A stretch of DNA of 64,000 bases from Asterella californica (taxonomy: Eukaryota; Streptophyta; Marchantiopsida; Marchantiales; Aytoniaceae): contig JAYKYS010000005.1 of assembly GCA_036924285.1 (NCBI GenBank), positions 2,914,001 through 2,978,000 of the forward strand. The letters are read 5' to 3'. The position numbers were made by a program, and so were the translations under genes. Positions 1 to 12,627 of the stretch are shown piece by piece (the stretch's first letter is position 1; each line of letters begins with the position of its first letter). The notes below the pieces were generated by a model. That model did no database searches. It had not been told where the DNA came from and saw only the letters and a program-made list of their open reading frames with translations.

Positions 1-1333
1 GCTCATATCTCAGAGCTCATATTTGATCTCAAGCTGAAAGTTCGTATGTGTGTTCAGTAGGGCCTCCTTTTACATGTAGGATAAGTTTTGAAGTCTAAAC
101 TATCATATGTTTCATGTTCTTGAGGGTTAAAGTTCACCGTCTGATCTTATTATTACTAGTTAGTCCCGATTTTCACTTTCTGAACATATTAGAGGACCCA
201 ATAGACAAGCCCAACGCTTTCCGAAGACACACTCTGACAATGTCCAACTTTGTATAACGATAGAATCTTCTATCTACATACGATTTTCATAATGAAAAAA
301 ATAGAATATCCTTTGAAGAAAACTATAGTATTTTTGAAACATCTAAACTATATTGCTACTTAAGGAAGATGGTCGTGACCAATTCCTACTGACCCATATG
401 ATATAGTTGATAAATGATTATGATCATGATACGCTTCCATATGACTTTTGTAAATGATCAAGATGTTATAAGTTTGTTTCATTCATTTTTTATTGTGATT
501 GTTTGCAACATCTCATCCTCCATGACAATAAGATAACATCCTTGCATTTCATGACTTGTTCCTCTCATCACGTTGGAAAGATATAGCGACTCATCAATAA
601 ATTTGTCATATTTTTTCTTTTTGATATGAGCATCCACTTTTGCTAAGTGAAGAATTTTTGTTCATACAAATGATTATTTCATTTTGACAATCTTAGTCAT
701 TATATATTGTCAGTGAAGGGCCCAAATCATCTTGTTGTTGATCTAATGTAGACTATAGTCATTTTTGCATCTCTGAGCCAAACACGATTAGAAAGGGATG
801 TTTTTCTAAAACCTTAAATTGTTCTATGAAGCATCTATAAGTATGTGTGAGATATGGTCTCAGATGGATTAAAGTAAGATATGTTGATATGAGCATATTT
901 TTACAGACATTATCTCTATAATTTTATAGTATTGCTTCCTCAATATTCATCTCCAGTATTGTTACTTTACTAGGAGAGCTCGTCTTCTCCATTTTGATCA
1001 GCTTATTCTTCATACTCTTTCATTACATCTTCTATCATGTTCGCATTTTGTATTTGATGGTTTGTCATTTTCTCATCATTGGTTCTTCGTTATTGTAAAT
1101 GTCTAATATGACCACTGGTTCTTACTCTGTCATGCTTTGGTATTTGAAAGAATAAATTGAAATTCATTTTCTATTCAAAATTTCTTTTGTGAAATTAATA
1201 TTAATTTATGGGATTGATCTACATTCAGATTTATTGGTTGAACCTCCAATATGGATAAAAGCATGAAAAATAATATTTGTTTTGTTCTCACAATGTACTT
1301 TGAGTCTAATAAAATATTCTATTCAACTCCAAG

Positions 1334-1387
1334 AAACGTACAAATGTCCATATTAACAATAAACGTACAAATGTCCATATTAACAAT
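1334..1387. repeat. 27-bp tandem duplication
   Basis: Two head-to-tail identical copies of a 27-base unit beginning AAACGTACAAATG lie at 1334-1360 and 1361-1387. This is a simple local duplication inside AT-rich DNA with no gene nearby. Confidence 0.85.
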
Positions 1388-2242
1388 AAATATTAAGTTG
1401 TTTGTTTTGAGATGAAGCACACATGTAAGGCTAGTGAAGAGCTTTAATTGAATTCTTACCACATATTCCATGCTTAGATGACGATGTGATCACGATAACA
1501 ATTTTCTGCACAAAAGTTAAATTTCTCAATATTCTTAAAGTTCTCATAATGCTATCTACTACGTCAAAGAGCACTTAGGGTGTAAGTTGTGATGGTATGT
1601 ATGATCTACATTAGTTCATATTTACTCCTCAATTTGTGATGATGTTTAAGATAATCCAACCCATGCACTAATATTTTAAAGGAGGACACCGTTAGATTTT
1701 ATGCTTGCAATAACATTTCTAAGGATGGACGTCACTACTTTGTTTGTTAGGATCACCACTTAGATTCTCTGGAATGATACGTTTAGTAATAAGAACATTA
1801 TCACATTAAAATATGATTTTTTGTATACAATTTATGGTATATAATATGATTCTTACTTTTACTATAAAGCAAGTCTTGTAAATCTATGTTTGAGTGGTGT
1901 TTTGTGAGTCTCTTGGAAACAAGTGATGTTATAAACAAGTGAAAATATTTGCAAGCGATATTGTTGTAAGAAGCGACATGCGGAGAGATGTCATGGAAGA
2001 GTAGAGGTGGAGCATAAGCACTCTAGTCAAAATCAATTCCAAAGTAAGACATGTCATGTTGGACTATTTTGTGATAGTTGAGCACAACTTGAGACTAGTA
2101 GGGATGTAAACTTGCGTATGATTAAATAAATTTTGTCAGTGATTGATTAAAAATTATTCGTTGCATGTACGTCTTGATCTCAATACATTCTTGGTTGCAT
2201 ATGTATGTATATTCACTTCTAACTTGATGACTTTCTAAGTTT

Positions 2243-2297
2243 ACATTAATTTATGCTTAACCTTTCTTACGAGAAGGGTTAGGGCATAAATTAATGT
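2243..2297. repeat. Imperfect inverted repeat (hairpin)
   Basis: The left arm begins ACATTAATTTATGC and is mirrored by GCATAAATTAATGT at the right end. Between them the inner segments TTAACCTTTCTT and AGAAGGGTTAG also pair approximately, giving arms of roughly 25 bases. It could be a relic of a small inverted-repeat element; nothing else supports a function. Confidence 0.55.
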
Positions 2298-4078
2298 GCA
2301 TATGAAATGATGTCTTTTGAGGTAAAACGTTTTGAAGTTATATTATAGCAGCGCGTCAGTCCGTATTACACTTTGAGCTATGTCAAGATGTGTTGGAAAC
2401 TCTTAAACTGATTAACACATATCATTTAAAGAAAAATCGTTTTTTATAGGAGCTTAATATATATTTTTGTATGTTTTTTATACATTATATGATAAGAGAA
2501 AACAAGATTCAATGTACAAGGCCGTGAGGGAGGATATTATTTAAGTGTGTATGAACTAAATGCTTGAATGAGCTTCCCAAAATGAATGAAATGGTCCACG
2601 TTCTTGTTTCAAATATTGATGCTCTTGTTATATTATTTAGAACTAGTGCACAAATATAGTGCATGATATCTACAAGTCAAAGAAGGAGTTACTCATATTG
2701 AAATATACACCTATGATAGTGGGATGACACCAGTAACATTCTTATCTTATTCTTGCAACACAATATGCGTTCAAGAAAGAAAGTGTCAGAAAAAGATGGG
2801 AGCACTTCCTTCAAACTGGATAATGAGGTATGTATATAACTTGTATAATCTCTACCATACCTCGTAGACCAAAACTGCATTCACATCAGTGCGTTTGGAG
2901 AGTGCCTTCACATTTTTATCAACCTACTTTACATTTTGATTATTCTTTTCCAATGATAACCAGCAAGAACTTATTTTACAAGTTCACTATCTGTGAACAA
3001 ATAAATTAAACTGTTAAACCTAAAATACTTCTGCTGCAAAAATACTTTCTTGCAAAATGGATCATGTCGAGTAAAGATTTAATCAAAGCTCTCTAAGAGC
3101 TTATAAGCTGCAATTTACTTGAAAACAAACTGTTCAATATCGACTGGGAAAGTTTGTGTTGTTTCTTAGAGCAAAACATAATATTTCCTCCCCACAAAGT
3201 ACACAGGGACAAAAGTGAATATTCTCGTTCTTGCTTTTATAACCGACATGGGGGTTTAACACAAAATCCAGAAGAGTGACTTGGGAGAAATACAAAGTAC
3301 TTTTAGGTTCGTATCTATGAACTTATGAGAAAAAGAAAATTTGAGAAAAAAGAAAAAGCTTAAATTAATATGAGAAAAAGAAAAAGAATAAAAAACACAA
3401 AAGGTCAACACAACTGAACCCAATGGTACACTTACATGGCTCTTTCCAAACGGTGCCATCCAATGTCTCGATGCGAGGCATGTGCGCCATTGATGTAACC
3501 CTGAAAATTGCCCAACAAAATGCCTAGTTCGCCTGTGCCACAGACTGAAAGTCCGGTTGCCTTCACCCTTCAGAAATTTGCTTGATCGTTCCCTAAGACG
3601 ATGTTGGTCTTGGCCCCAGTCAAACAGTTCTAAGAAAAGATTATCTTTTGCTCCAAGAGACCTTGAATCTTCAGATTAAATTTTTTCAATAGGAACTAAG
3701 TAGTTTGTTATGAGATGAATCACTAGTGAAGAATTTTCATTTGATTTCTGTTCTTGTAGATTCTATGTTGGGATGAAGAAGTAATGAAAAGAATTATTTG
3801 TTGCGTAACGATTAAATTTTGTATTCTTCGAAAGAGAACTCACAAAAATACAACCTACTGGGAACCAGGAGCACGTAATCATACCAAGGGTTTAATTAAA
3901 GACATTTATATAATAGATTATTAATTTAAGTTACTTTTTATTTTAATGTAATAATAAACTGGTTGTTGCTTAAAATGTTATCAAATAATGCAAAGATAAG
4001 AGAGGTGGGGTGAAGTCCCCTACACGTATTAGGGGTGCGATCAAGTAAATATCTGTTTCGCCATTCATAGAAGGAAGG

Positions 4079-5027
4079 TGTAACACCTTTTGCTTTTTCC
4101 CCAAACCAGATGGCATTCGGGCAGTGATTAATCCAAAAGTGGCAGTTGCATGGTCATAAAGCAGGCTCAAGAGACTAGATAAAAGAGTGTCGCGAGCCCT
4201 AAAGGAGGCCATTCTCAGTTTTTCAGTTTTGGAGAGAGCACTCTTGGTGGTGAAGGAGGAGACTGTATTTTTCAGTGTAGTGTACATTGCCTTTGAGGTC
4301 AGAAATCAGGAGCTAGAACTGATGCACATCAAGCTCCTTGGAGAGCAGATTTGAAGAGGGACCTTGAGAGCAGACTTGGGGTGTTGATTAGATCGCTGAC
4401 TTGGGGTCTGATCTGTTGAGCAACAGAAATCAAGGCGTTCAGAGTGAAAGTAGGTTCTCGGGTGAAGTCTTAGTCACAGCAGAGTTGCTGAGTAGTGAAG
4501 GATTGCCGGTCCAAGAGCGCTGCGTGACCTTGTCAGCAAGTAATGCCATGTAATGTATATGAGCCCGTGAATTCCTCCATTCTGATAAGTAGGCTTGAGT
4601 TGTGTGCTAAAACTGAGTTGGGCGCATCTGGTGTCGTGTTGACTTCATTTCGGTGTAATTGCTTTGCCTTCCTACTTCCTAGCATCTACTAGGTCTCCTA
4701 GTCTTGGCAGTTGCTCCTTGTGGATCCTGGCGTTCCGACTTGATCACCAGTAGCGGAAGCGCTGCCCAAATTTTATGCAACCCAGGTCTAGAATAGTTCC
4801 ACATGTATTTAGCAACCTAAGATTGACCAGAGACCTACAAAAGACTAGTTGGTTATTCGAAACCCGTTCAACAGTTATCAAATCCTCGGTGCTCATTAGC
4901 TGATAGTTTAACGAACTGGATCTAGAGACACAAATAAAGTATACAGGTCTCTAGGGAGGTTCACGTTCGGCAGTTCATTGGTTAGAGATTAAAGAATCTG
5001 TTCCGAGATCTGCGGTCGAACGTTACA
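4079..5027 (+). repeat. 5' LTR of the chromovirus
   Basis: This 949-bp LTR matches 10258-11206 at a constant offset of 6179. It starts TGTAACACC and ends GTTACA, so its termini are short inverted repeats. A 17-base block GCGGAAGCGCTGCCCAA at about 4753 recurs in an unrelated element near 53975. Confidence 0.95.
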
Positions 5028-5029
5028 GT

Positions 5030-5041
5030 TGGTATCAGAGC
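5030..5041 (+). promoter_or_regulatory. Primer binding site (initiator tRNA-Met type)
   Basis: The 12 bases TGGTATCAGAGC sit two bases after the 5' LTR. This is the usual plant retrotransposon site complementary to the 3' end of initiator tRNA-Met, where minus-strand DNA synthesis starts. It fixes the LTR end and the element orientation. Confidence 0.9.
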
Positions 5042-5077
5042 AGGCTCAAGTTGAGTCTTAGCTAAACACCATCGACA

Positions 5078-5812
5078 ATGGAGGCTGTGTCGACCGAGTT
5101 GGACGAGATGAAAGCATTGATGAGAGAGTTGGAAGGCCGACTTGAGCAAGTGGAAGCTGAGAACAAGGTGCTGAAGGCGGATCTAACTCAAGCAAAAGCG
5201 ACACTAGAGAAGGAAGCGGAGGTCCCTGTACTGCAAATCGAGCAAGTCAAGGATTTCGCACTACCAGGTGAAGGAGCAGTTGATATTGCTCAAGCAGATA
5301 AGAATGAAGATGGGTCACAGAAGGTGCAAGAGAATGTTGCAGAAGGCAGCTCGGCCAAAGAAGGGCACAAGCGGAAAGTGAAGTGGGCTGAACCAGCGAC
5401 ACCATCAGCCTTCAACGGTGAGAAAAGCTTTTCCAAGTTTGAGTTATGGGTTACTGAGATGGAGAATTACTTGGAGAATTTCGATGAGCGCAGCTGGTTC
5501 ACCTATGCTGTTAGTAGACTGGAAGGAGAGGCTAAGGAATGGTATGGAGGTCAACAGCGGATGAGGAGTTTGAACGGTACAACTCCTATGTCCACTTGGC
5601 CGGAGCTGAAGGATGAACTCAGAAGACATCTGGTACCGGTGGATGAAGCTACACAGTTTCGGCTGGAGCTCATTCATCTGAGACAGACAGGAAGTATCAG
5701 ACAGTACCTCCAGCGATTTTCTGAGTTGGTTACTCGTTTGCACATGGTGGATCGCACCGACTTGCTGTTTCACTTGAAGAAAGGTCTGCAGGGTTTTTAT
5801 GCTAGTGTTTGA
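5078..5812 (+). CDS. Gag N-terminal part (capsid) of the chromovirus
   Basis: A 244-residue ORF starting 37 bases after the primer site. Residues about 1-55 are rich in Glu, Leu and Lys and look like a coiled coil. A retrotransposon gag domain follows from about residue 110, with the typical signature of a folded block of Trp and Leu residues ending in EAKEWY. The ORF stops early. The rest of Gag, including a CX2CX4HX4C zinc knuckle, is in a second frame from 5799. The two ORFs overlap by 14 bases with a one-base change of frame. Many gypsy elements keep gag and pol in one frame, and this break falls inside Gag. It is therefore more likely a mutation than a programmed shift. Confidence 0.85.
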   Translation: MEAVSTELDEMKALMRELEGRLEQVEAENKVLKADLTQAKATLEKEAEVPVLQIEQVKDFALPGEGAVDIAQADKNEDGSQKVQENVAEGSSAKEGHKRKVKWAEPATPSAFNGEKSFSKFELWVTEMENYLENFDERSWFTYAVSRLEGEAKEWYGGQQRMRSLNGTTPMSTWPELKDELRRHLVPVDEATQFRLELIHLRQTGSIRQYLQRFSELVTRLHMVDRTDLLFHLKKGLQGFYASV

Positions 5813-8800
5813 TAGCTGGGTTATGTTTCACAAGTCCGAGGACATGCAAGACTTGTTTGCATTTTTGGAAGCAGCAGAGAACACTAGAGAGCGTAATTAT
5901 ACCGTGCAGCCTTCCAAGTTTCAGCGTGGAACAAGTGGTGGCGAGCCTAGTAGAGGATTTTGGCACAATCCTCAAGGACAGATAGCGTCCTCTCAGAGTA
6001 GAGGTGGTAGAGGACGTGGTGGTGGAAGATTTGGTGCAGCGGGAAGGAGGTTTCCTCGTGGATCTCAACAGCAAGGAGTTTCTCGTGGTCCTACTCAGAC
6101 ACGACCTACTGGATCCTATGCATCCAATGCAGGATCCAACCAAGCTTCGACTTCAGGTGCTAGGAGCAGTGGAGCTAGCAGTGCTACACCTTCAAGGACG
6201 ATCATCTGCTTTCGATGCGGACGGGACAGTCATATCGCTCGTGATTGTCCTCAACGTTCAACAACGAGCAACGTGCGTGGGTTGACAGCTGAAGAGACAA
6301 CCAGTATTGAAGAACCAGTTGAGGCGACTACTGAAGCAGAGGTATGTGCTGGTGAGCATTTGGTAGAGCATGGGGATTTTCTGCCGTGGATTGAAGTGAA
6401 AATAGAAAACCACCGGTGTTGTTTGCTTATTGATACTGGAGCAGATGTGAATGTCTTGGATGAAAAACTAGTCAGGACCTTAGGGGTGACTAGAACCAAG
6501 ATCATGAGCCCGTTGTTGGTAAGGTTTGTGCAAGGTAGCACAACCATTACAGAAAAGCTCATGAGTGTTCCTGTTACTGTTGGAGGGGTAACTAGAAAGC
6601 ATGAGTTTTTAGTTATGAGTTTAGGTGACACGATGGAGGGTATCTTGTCCTGGTCTTGGTTACAAGAGACCAAGGCAAAGCTAGATGTTCAAGAAGGGAA
6701 CATCATAGTTATGGATCGATGGGGCTTGGGTCAACCACATCCTTTGATCATCAAAGAGAGACCCAAGGAGCCAAACCATGCTGCTCGTAAGTTCCAACGA
6801 GCCAAGGTGGCATTTCAGATCTGCACGGCCAGACAGTTTGGAAAGCAGATCAAGTTGGTTGACGAAGCTTGGGTTGCAGTGATGTCTAAACCCAAGGTGG
6901 AGACGAATGAGGAAGAACGTGTTGCTGCTCTTCCCATACATCCTGATATGCAAGCATTGATTGAGAGGTATTCTCACATAATGCCGGACCAGTTACCAAC
7001 AGGACTTCTTCCGAGGAGAGCCTTGGATCATGCCATTGATCTGGTTCCTGGGGCTACACCTATTGCAGTGCCATCAAGACGCATGTCGTTTGATGAGCTA
7101 ACAGAGCTGAAGACTCAGTTGAAAGAGTTGGTAGCTCAAGGTATCTTACGACCCAGCATATCACCTTATGCTGCACCGGTGTTGTTCGTGGCCAAGAAAG
7201 ATGGTGGTATCCGCATGTGTGCAGACTACCGTGCACTTAATAAGGTTACTGTCAAGAACAAGTATCCTCTTCCGCTCATGGATGAAACCACAGATTGGTT
7301 GGCCACAGGAAAGTACTTCACCAAGTTGGATCTTCGTTCTGGATATCATCAAATCCGGATCAAAGAAGGAGACGAAGAAAAGACGGCTATAAGGACGAGG
7401 TATGGCTTGTTTGAGTATACAGTGTTACCGTTTGGATTGTCCAACGCACTTGGTACTTTTTGCAGACTGATGAACGAGATCTTCAGAGATCTTTTGGATG
7501 AGAGTGTTATCGTGTACTTGGACGATATCATCATCTTCTCATCCACTTGGGATCAGCATCTAGCCGATGTTGAAACAGTTCTTAAGCACCTGGAAGAACA
7601 TCAACTCTACCTCAAGAAGAGCAAGTGTTATTTTGGACAAGAGAGTGTGGTGTTTCTAGGATGTTTGATCGATGCGCATGGTATTCATCCTAACAAGGCT
7701 AAGATTCGAGCCATTGTTGAATGGAAGAGACATGAGAGTGTTCATGAGCTCAGATCTTTTCTTGGGTTAGCCACATACTTTCGACGCTTTGTTTATCAAT
7801 TTGCGCATAAAGCCGCACCTTTGTTTACTTATTGCGCAAGGCTTCCAAGGTTGTTTGGAATCCAGCAGCTGAAAGAGCGTTTCAAGAGTTGAAACAAGCA
7901 CTGACAGAGATGCCCGTGCTAGCTCTTCCAAAGATGGGAGAACCTTTTGAGGTTCACACAGATGCTTCTCAATGGGCCATTGGAGGAGTGTTGATGCAAG
8001 GAAAGCATCCGGTGGCTTACGAAAGTCACAAGTTCTCAGAGACTGAGGCAAAATGGCCTGCTCATGAACAGGAGATGTTCGCAGTTGTCCATTGTCTGAA
8101 GCGTTGGGAGCATTATTTGTTACCAAGCAAGGTTACTGTTGTGACGGACTGCGAGGGTAATACATACTTTCAGAGTAAACCCCGTTTGTCTCGCAAACAG
8201 CAGAGGTGGCAAGTGGAGCTTGCACGTTTTGATATCGAATGGCGATATCAAAAGGGGAAGGAAAGTATTCCAGCGGATTTGTTAAGCAGACGTGTCCAGG
8301 CGTTAACAACCCAGGACACAAGTGAAGAGCTTTTGGATCGAATCAGACAAGCATTGCTTGATGATCCTCAGGCTCAACGTTGGACCAGCCAACAAGGGAG
8401 AGATCCATTGGTACATAATCTCTCATTTCGCAATTGCCTTTGGTTTTATAAGCAAACCAATGTCTATGTTCCAGCTGGATCTCTAAGGACACTCGTCATG
8501 CAAGAATGTCATGATTGTGAACTGGCTGGACATGGAGGACAAAATAGAACATTGCAACGAGTTAAAGAGCAGTTCTATTGGCCGTCCATGTTGGAGGATG
8601 TAATCAAGTACGTGCAGACTTGCTTGACATGTCAGCAACAACGAACTGAGCGGAGGAGACCTGCAGGATTGCTGAGACCTTTGCCAATACCTGATGGGCC
8701 TTGAGAGAGCATAAGTATGGACTTATGCACCGGTTTACCTGAGTCAGGAGGTTTTGACACTTTGCTAGTTGTCATCGATCGTTTCAGCAAGCAAGCTCAC

Positions 8801-9856
8801 CTCATCCCTTGTAGGGAAGCAGTGACGTCAAGAGGTGCCGCTGAGCTGTTCATACGATATGTTTTTAAGTATCATGGGATGCCTAAAGACATTGTTTCAG
8901 ACTTGGATATGAGGTTTGTAGCTGAGTTTTGGAAGGGGTTGTTTCGAAGACTCGGAACTAACCTCAAGTTCAGTTCCTCTTATCATCCTGAAACTGATGG
9001 TCAGACAGAGAGGACTATACAGATAGTGGAGCAAGGGTTAAGAAACTATATCATGCGAGATCAGAGTGATTGGAGCGAGCACTTGGACTTGGTGGAGTTT
9101 ACATATAACAACACTAAGCACTCGAGTACAGGATTTAAACCATTTGAAGTGGTTTATCGGGGCTCTCATGCACCTTGGACTCCTATAGCTCTGGCTACCA
9201 AGGGGCATGAAAATACAGGAAGGTCGAATCAGGATCCTCCAGATCTAGAGACTTTCATACGTGTTCAGGGTACTGTGTTTCAAGAAGCCAAGAAACACAT
9301 GGAGAAGGCACAACAACGGTATGCTAAGTATGCAAACCGTGGTAGACAAGATTTACAATTCGAAGAAGGACAAAGAGTCTGGTTGAGAACCAAGAACTTC
9401 AGAATCCCAGCAGGGGTGGATTTAGCCAAGAAGCTTCTTCCAAAGTGGGCAGGACCGTTCCTGATCGAGAAAAAGTTAGGTCCTGTGACCTATAAGTTAC
9501 GTTTTCCAGCTAGTATGAAGCATTACCACCCTATTATTCATGTTTCTAACTTAAAGATGTTTCGTGAGGAACTAGAGTCGTTGCCAGGAAGATATCAGAA
9601 ATGACATCCAGTGTTAGAAGCATTACCAAGAGCTGATGATCTTGAGTTGATTGAGATAGTAGATCATCGAGCATCACCGAATCCAGATGGAGCTGGAGAA
9701 CCCGTTACTCAATACCTATGTCGCTGGACAGGTAGAGTTCCGGGATTGGTAAGTGAAGCTTGGGAGTACCTAGATGATCTAGCATTGTACAAGTTTCAAG
9801 AACCACTGCGTAGATATTTTGTGAGACGACAGTCCGCAGTGGTCTCTTCCAGCTAA
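5799..9856 (+). pseudogene. Broken pol polyprotein: knuckle, PR, RT, RNase H, IN, chromodomain
   Basis: The first segment, 5799-7892, carries the Gag zinc knuckle (CFRCGRDSHIARDC), an aspartic protease with DTGA, and reverse transcriptase with the YLDD box at about 7516-7527. The frame then changes near 7830. Segment 7832-8704 holds RNase H (HTDAS, a Glu before MFAVVH, TDCEG) and the integrase HHCC zinc region ending CLTCQQ. An in-frame TGA at about 8702 interrupts the link to the integrase core. Segment 8717-9604 carries the core acidic residues in MDLCTGLP, VSDLDMRF and HPETDGQTER. A second TGA precedes 9611-9856, where a chromodomain-like module (LCRWTGR, EAWEYLDDL) closes the protein. Such tails can direct integration to marked chromatin. 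With two frame changes and two stops, this copy cannot make a full Pol protein. Confidence 0.93.
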
Positions 9857-10257
9857 GCGGTGGATTGAATCGAGTCAGAAGAGTCATGCAAAGGGCCCTT
9901 CAAGGACACTGGAACCGAGTAGATCTGGCCAATCTGCTCGTCTAAAGGTGGAGTTGTGGTCTGCTGACTGCTTATGGCTGTCGGATGTCAATCAGGTTTA
10001 GGCTGACGCTACTATGGTGTATCATAGTAAGGAGGTGGATAAAAAGAAACTAACGAGTTCACCACCTGGAAGCTAGGGTTCTGTCTCACCTGAAAGCTTC
10101 AACGGATGCTCGGTAATGGAGCATAGCCTTGAGAAAGGGCTTAATCTTACCCTGGATGGGGTACTGTTCCTCTGGATTTGAGGAAGTGTTGTTTCTAATG
10201 TGGTATTGTAGATACCGCAGTTCAGTGGAAGAACTGCGTTTTGCTGGTTGGGGCGAT

Positions 10258-11206
10258 TGTAACACCTTTTGCTTTTTCCCCAAACCAGATGGCATTCGGG
10301 CAGTGATTAATCCAAAAGTGGCAGTTGCATGGTCATAAAGCAGGCTCAAGAGACTAGATAAAAGAGTGTCGCGAGTCCTAAAGGAGGCCATTCTCAGTTT
10401 TTCAGTTTTGGAGAGAGCACTCTTGGTGGTGAAGGAGGAGACTGTATTTTTCAGTGTAGTGTACATTGTCTTTGAGGTCAGAAATCAGGAGCTAGAACTG
10501 ATGCACATCAAGCTCCTTGGAGAGCAGATTTGAAGAGGGACCTTGAGAGCAGACTTGGGGTGTTGATTAGATCGCTGACTTGGGGTCTGATCTGTTGAGC
10601 AACAGAAATCAGGGCGTTCAGAGTGAAAGTAGGTTCTCGGGTGAAGTCTTAGTCACAGCAGAGTTGCTGAGTAGTGAAGGATTGCCGGTCCAAGAGCGCT
10701 GCGTGACCTTGTCAGCAAGTAATGCCATGTAATGTATATGAGCCCGTGAATTCCTCCATTCTGATAAGTAGGCTTGAGTTGTGTGCTAAAACTGAGTTGG
10801 GCGCATCTGGTGTCGTGTTGACTTCATTTCGGTGTAATTGCTTTGCCTTCCTACTTCCTAGCATCTACTAGGTCTCCTAGTCTTGGCGGTTGCTCCTTGT
10901 GGGTCCTGGCGTTCCGACTTGATCATCAGTAGCGGAAGCGCTGCCCAAATTTTATGCAACCCAGGTCTAGAATAGTTCCACATGTATTTAGCAACCTAAG
11001 ATTGACCAGAGACCTACAAAAGACTAGTTGGTTATTCGAAACCCGTTCAACAGTTATCAAATCCTCGGTGCTCATTAGCTGATAGTTTAACGAACTGGAT
11101 CTAGAGACACAAATAAAGTATACAGGTCTCTAGGGAGGTTCACGTTCGGCAGTTCATTGGTTAGAGATTAAAGAATCTGTTCCGAGATCTGCGGTCGAAC
11201 GTTCCA
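10258..11206 (+). repeat. 3' LTR of the chromovirus
   Basis: This is the downstream 949-bp copy. By eye it differs from the 5' LTR at seven positions, including the terminal GTTACA/GTTCCA. The stretch 9857-10257 between the last coding stop and this LTR has no further gene. A purine-rich run with GGAGGTGGATAAAAAGAAA near 10030 could be the polypurine tract, but it is far from the LTR, and the 10 bases directly before the LTR are only G-rich. Confidence 0.93.
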
Positions 11207-12627
11207 GTGGCCTGGAAAAATACTGTATATGTATGTATATCTATGCGCTTCCACGAAAGAGAAAAAGAGTATTTTCGGATTGTAGAAGACCGAGCACGAC
11301 CTCTCTTAACGGTTATAACGTGGTGGGACCTACGCAGCAGCAAAAACGGTGAGCCCTATACACTTTTTATAACGTACATTTCTTTGGCGACGCGACGTCG
11401 GCCGTTGAAGAGATACCTGCAGGCCTTTGACAAACGGGAAGCTCTATTTGCGGGACCGACCTAACCTAATCAGAACCGGCTGGCCTGACTCGGTCCTTCC
11501 TAGCGACGACAATAATCAGTAGAGCCGACGATCACAAACCGCTGGTGGTCGATCGAACGAATCATGAGACAAAATAACGAATCCACACCTGCCCAGACAC
11601 CGTCGTGGGACCTCCGAATTGGCGCAGCGAAGGAAGTCCTCTGCAAGGGGAGAAGAACACGGTAGGCTGTAAACTTTCTCAATTCCCTGAGTCCTACCAG
11701 GACTGACACCGTTGGGTGTCTGCAGGTAGGGGCCCGCGTGCTATCCGTTTGTGGTCCCGACTGGCAATCGCCACTACGGTAGCATCAAATTAGGATGGCT
11801 CTTCTGGCGAAGCATACGTTTACGACTGAAGCTAGTTTCGCCAGTATTGCATGGTTTTGAACAGCAAGATCGACGCAGCGTGGCAATCGGGAGGGTCGAG
11901 TGTGTAGTATGTACTATCATCGCAGTAGTCAAGAGCGCAGCGGTCACCAGCAGCTTGGCAGCAGAAGCAGGAGCTGCAGCTCAGACAGACAGACAAACCG
12001 ACGACATTCGGTCGCTCTCGGCGTGCCGCTGAAGTCTGTTCTGCAAGTGCGGAACAGCCTTCCGCTCCATAATCATCTGTTTTGTGGAGGCGATTGGAAG
12101 GAGGCGACGCGTAGCTGATCATCCACTTCTTGCTCCTTTCGAAGACGTGCATTGATTGGGTTACAGGGAAACAGTGGGGGAAACGCTGTGAAGTATTCGA
12201 CAGCTCCAGCAGCCTCCCGCTCATTTGATCCGAGGAAGAAGACGAGGTCAATATTCATAGACGAGGAGGCGGAGTCGAACGGGAAGATTAGCTGGTGGAA
12301 GAGCAAGAAAAAGGAAGCCGCGGAAATTTGGAGAAAGGCGGCGACAGGGGAGTCTTTGTTAGCAATCACAGTGTAATGCGGTTTGTCTTGTGGAGGTGGA
12401 AATCGCCTAGAATACTGTACGTCCAAGGTTGGTTCGCGAGGAAGAGGTGAAGTTGGGACCAAAACAGAGCCACATACGTCATGCCTAGATGTTAGTTGTG
12501 GTGCATTCTGATGGTGTTGGTCGTTTGACTCAAAATCAGAGTCCAGTTGAGGTGCTAGTGACGTAGAGGCAAGACTGCAGCGGGGATAATGCGCGAGGTA
12601 AGGCGGGTGCATTAAGACGTAACAGCC
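11207..12627 (+). promoter_or_regulatory. 5' flank, promoter and probable 5' UTR of the 22-exon gene
   Basis: This 1.4-kb region lies between the retrotransposon and the ATG at 12628. It is more GC-rich than the intergenic DNA upstream of the element, as expected for a plant promoter and leader. Several short open frames (for example 12152-12376) could be upstream ORFs, but no domain supports them. No clear TATA box stands out. The chromovirus ends about 1.4 kb upstream of the start codon, so its LTR could influence this promoter; that is inference. Confidence 0.5.

Larger units (their letters stand above)
1..3900. other. AT-rich intergenic DNA, no gene supported
   Basis: This stretch is AT-rich and broken by stops in all frames. 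The only open frames are about 60 codons or shorter, with no recognisable domain, so I call no gene. It contains a 27-bp direct duplication and one inverted repeat, listed separately. Around 3460-3640 the base composition rises and looks like old, unidentifiable element debris. Confidence 0.7.
4079..11206 (+). mobile_element. Chromodomain Ty3/gypsy LTR retrotransposon (inactive)
   Basis: A near full-length LTR retrotransposon of 7128 bp. Two 949-bp direct LTRs (4079-5027 and 10258-11206) start TGTAAC and end with CA. A tRNA-Met-type primer site follows the left LTR. The internal order is gag, zinc knuckle, protease, reverse transcriptase, RNase H, integrase, then a chromodomain-like tail. This is the gypsy order (integrase after RT), and the tail marks it as a chromovirus. 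The LTRs differ at only seven positions by eye, so insertion was fairly recent. Even so the coding region has two frame changes and two in-frame stops. The five bases on each side (GAAGG before, GTGGC after) do not match, so no target duplication is visible. That could reflect recombination between elements. Confidence 0.95.

Noticed and set aside
3970..4287. Minus-strand 105-codon ORF, repeated in part at 10086-10466
   Set aside because: It lies largely in the LTR and recurs because the LTR does; no domain.
5799..5812. Programmed frameshift between gag and pol of the chromovirus
   Set aside because: The shift falls inside Gag, before its zinc knuckle, and the element has other clear inactivating changes, so mutation is simpler.
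12073..12612. 179-codon minus-strand ORF upstream of the 22-exon gene
   Set aside because: No domain or splice context, and it overlaps the probable leader of the plus-strand gene.
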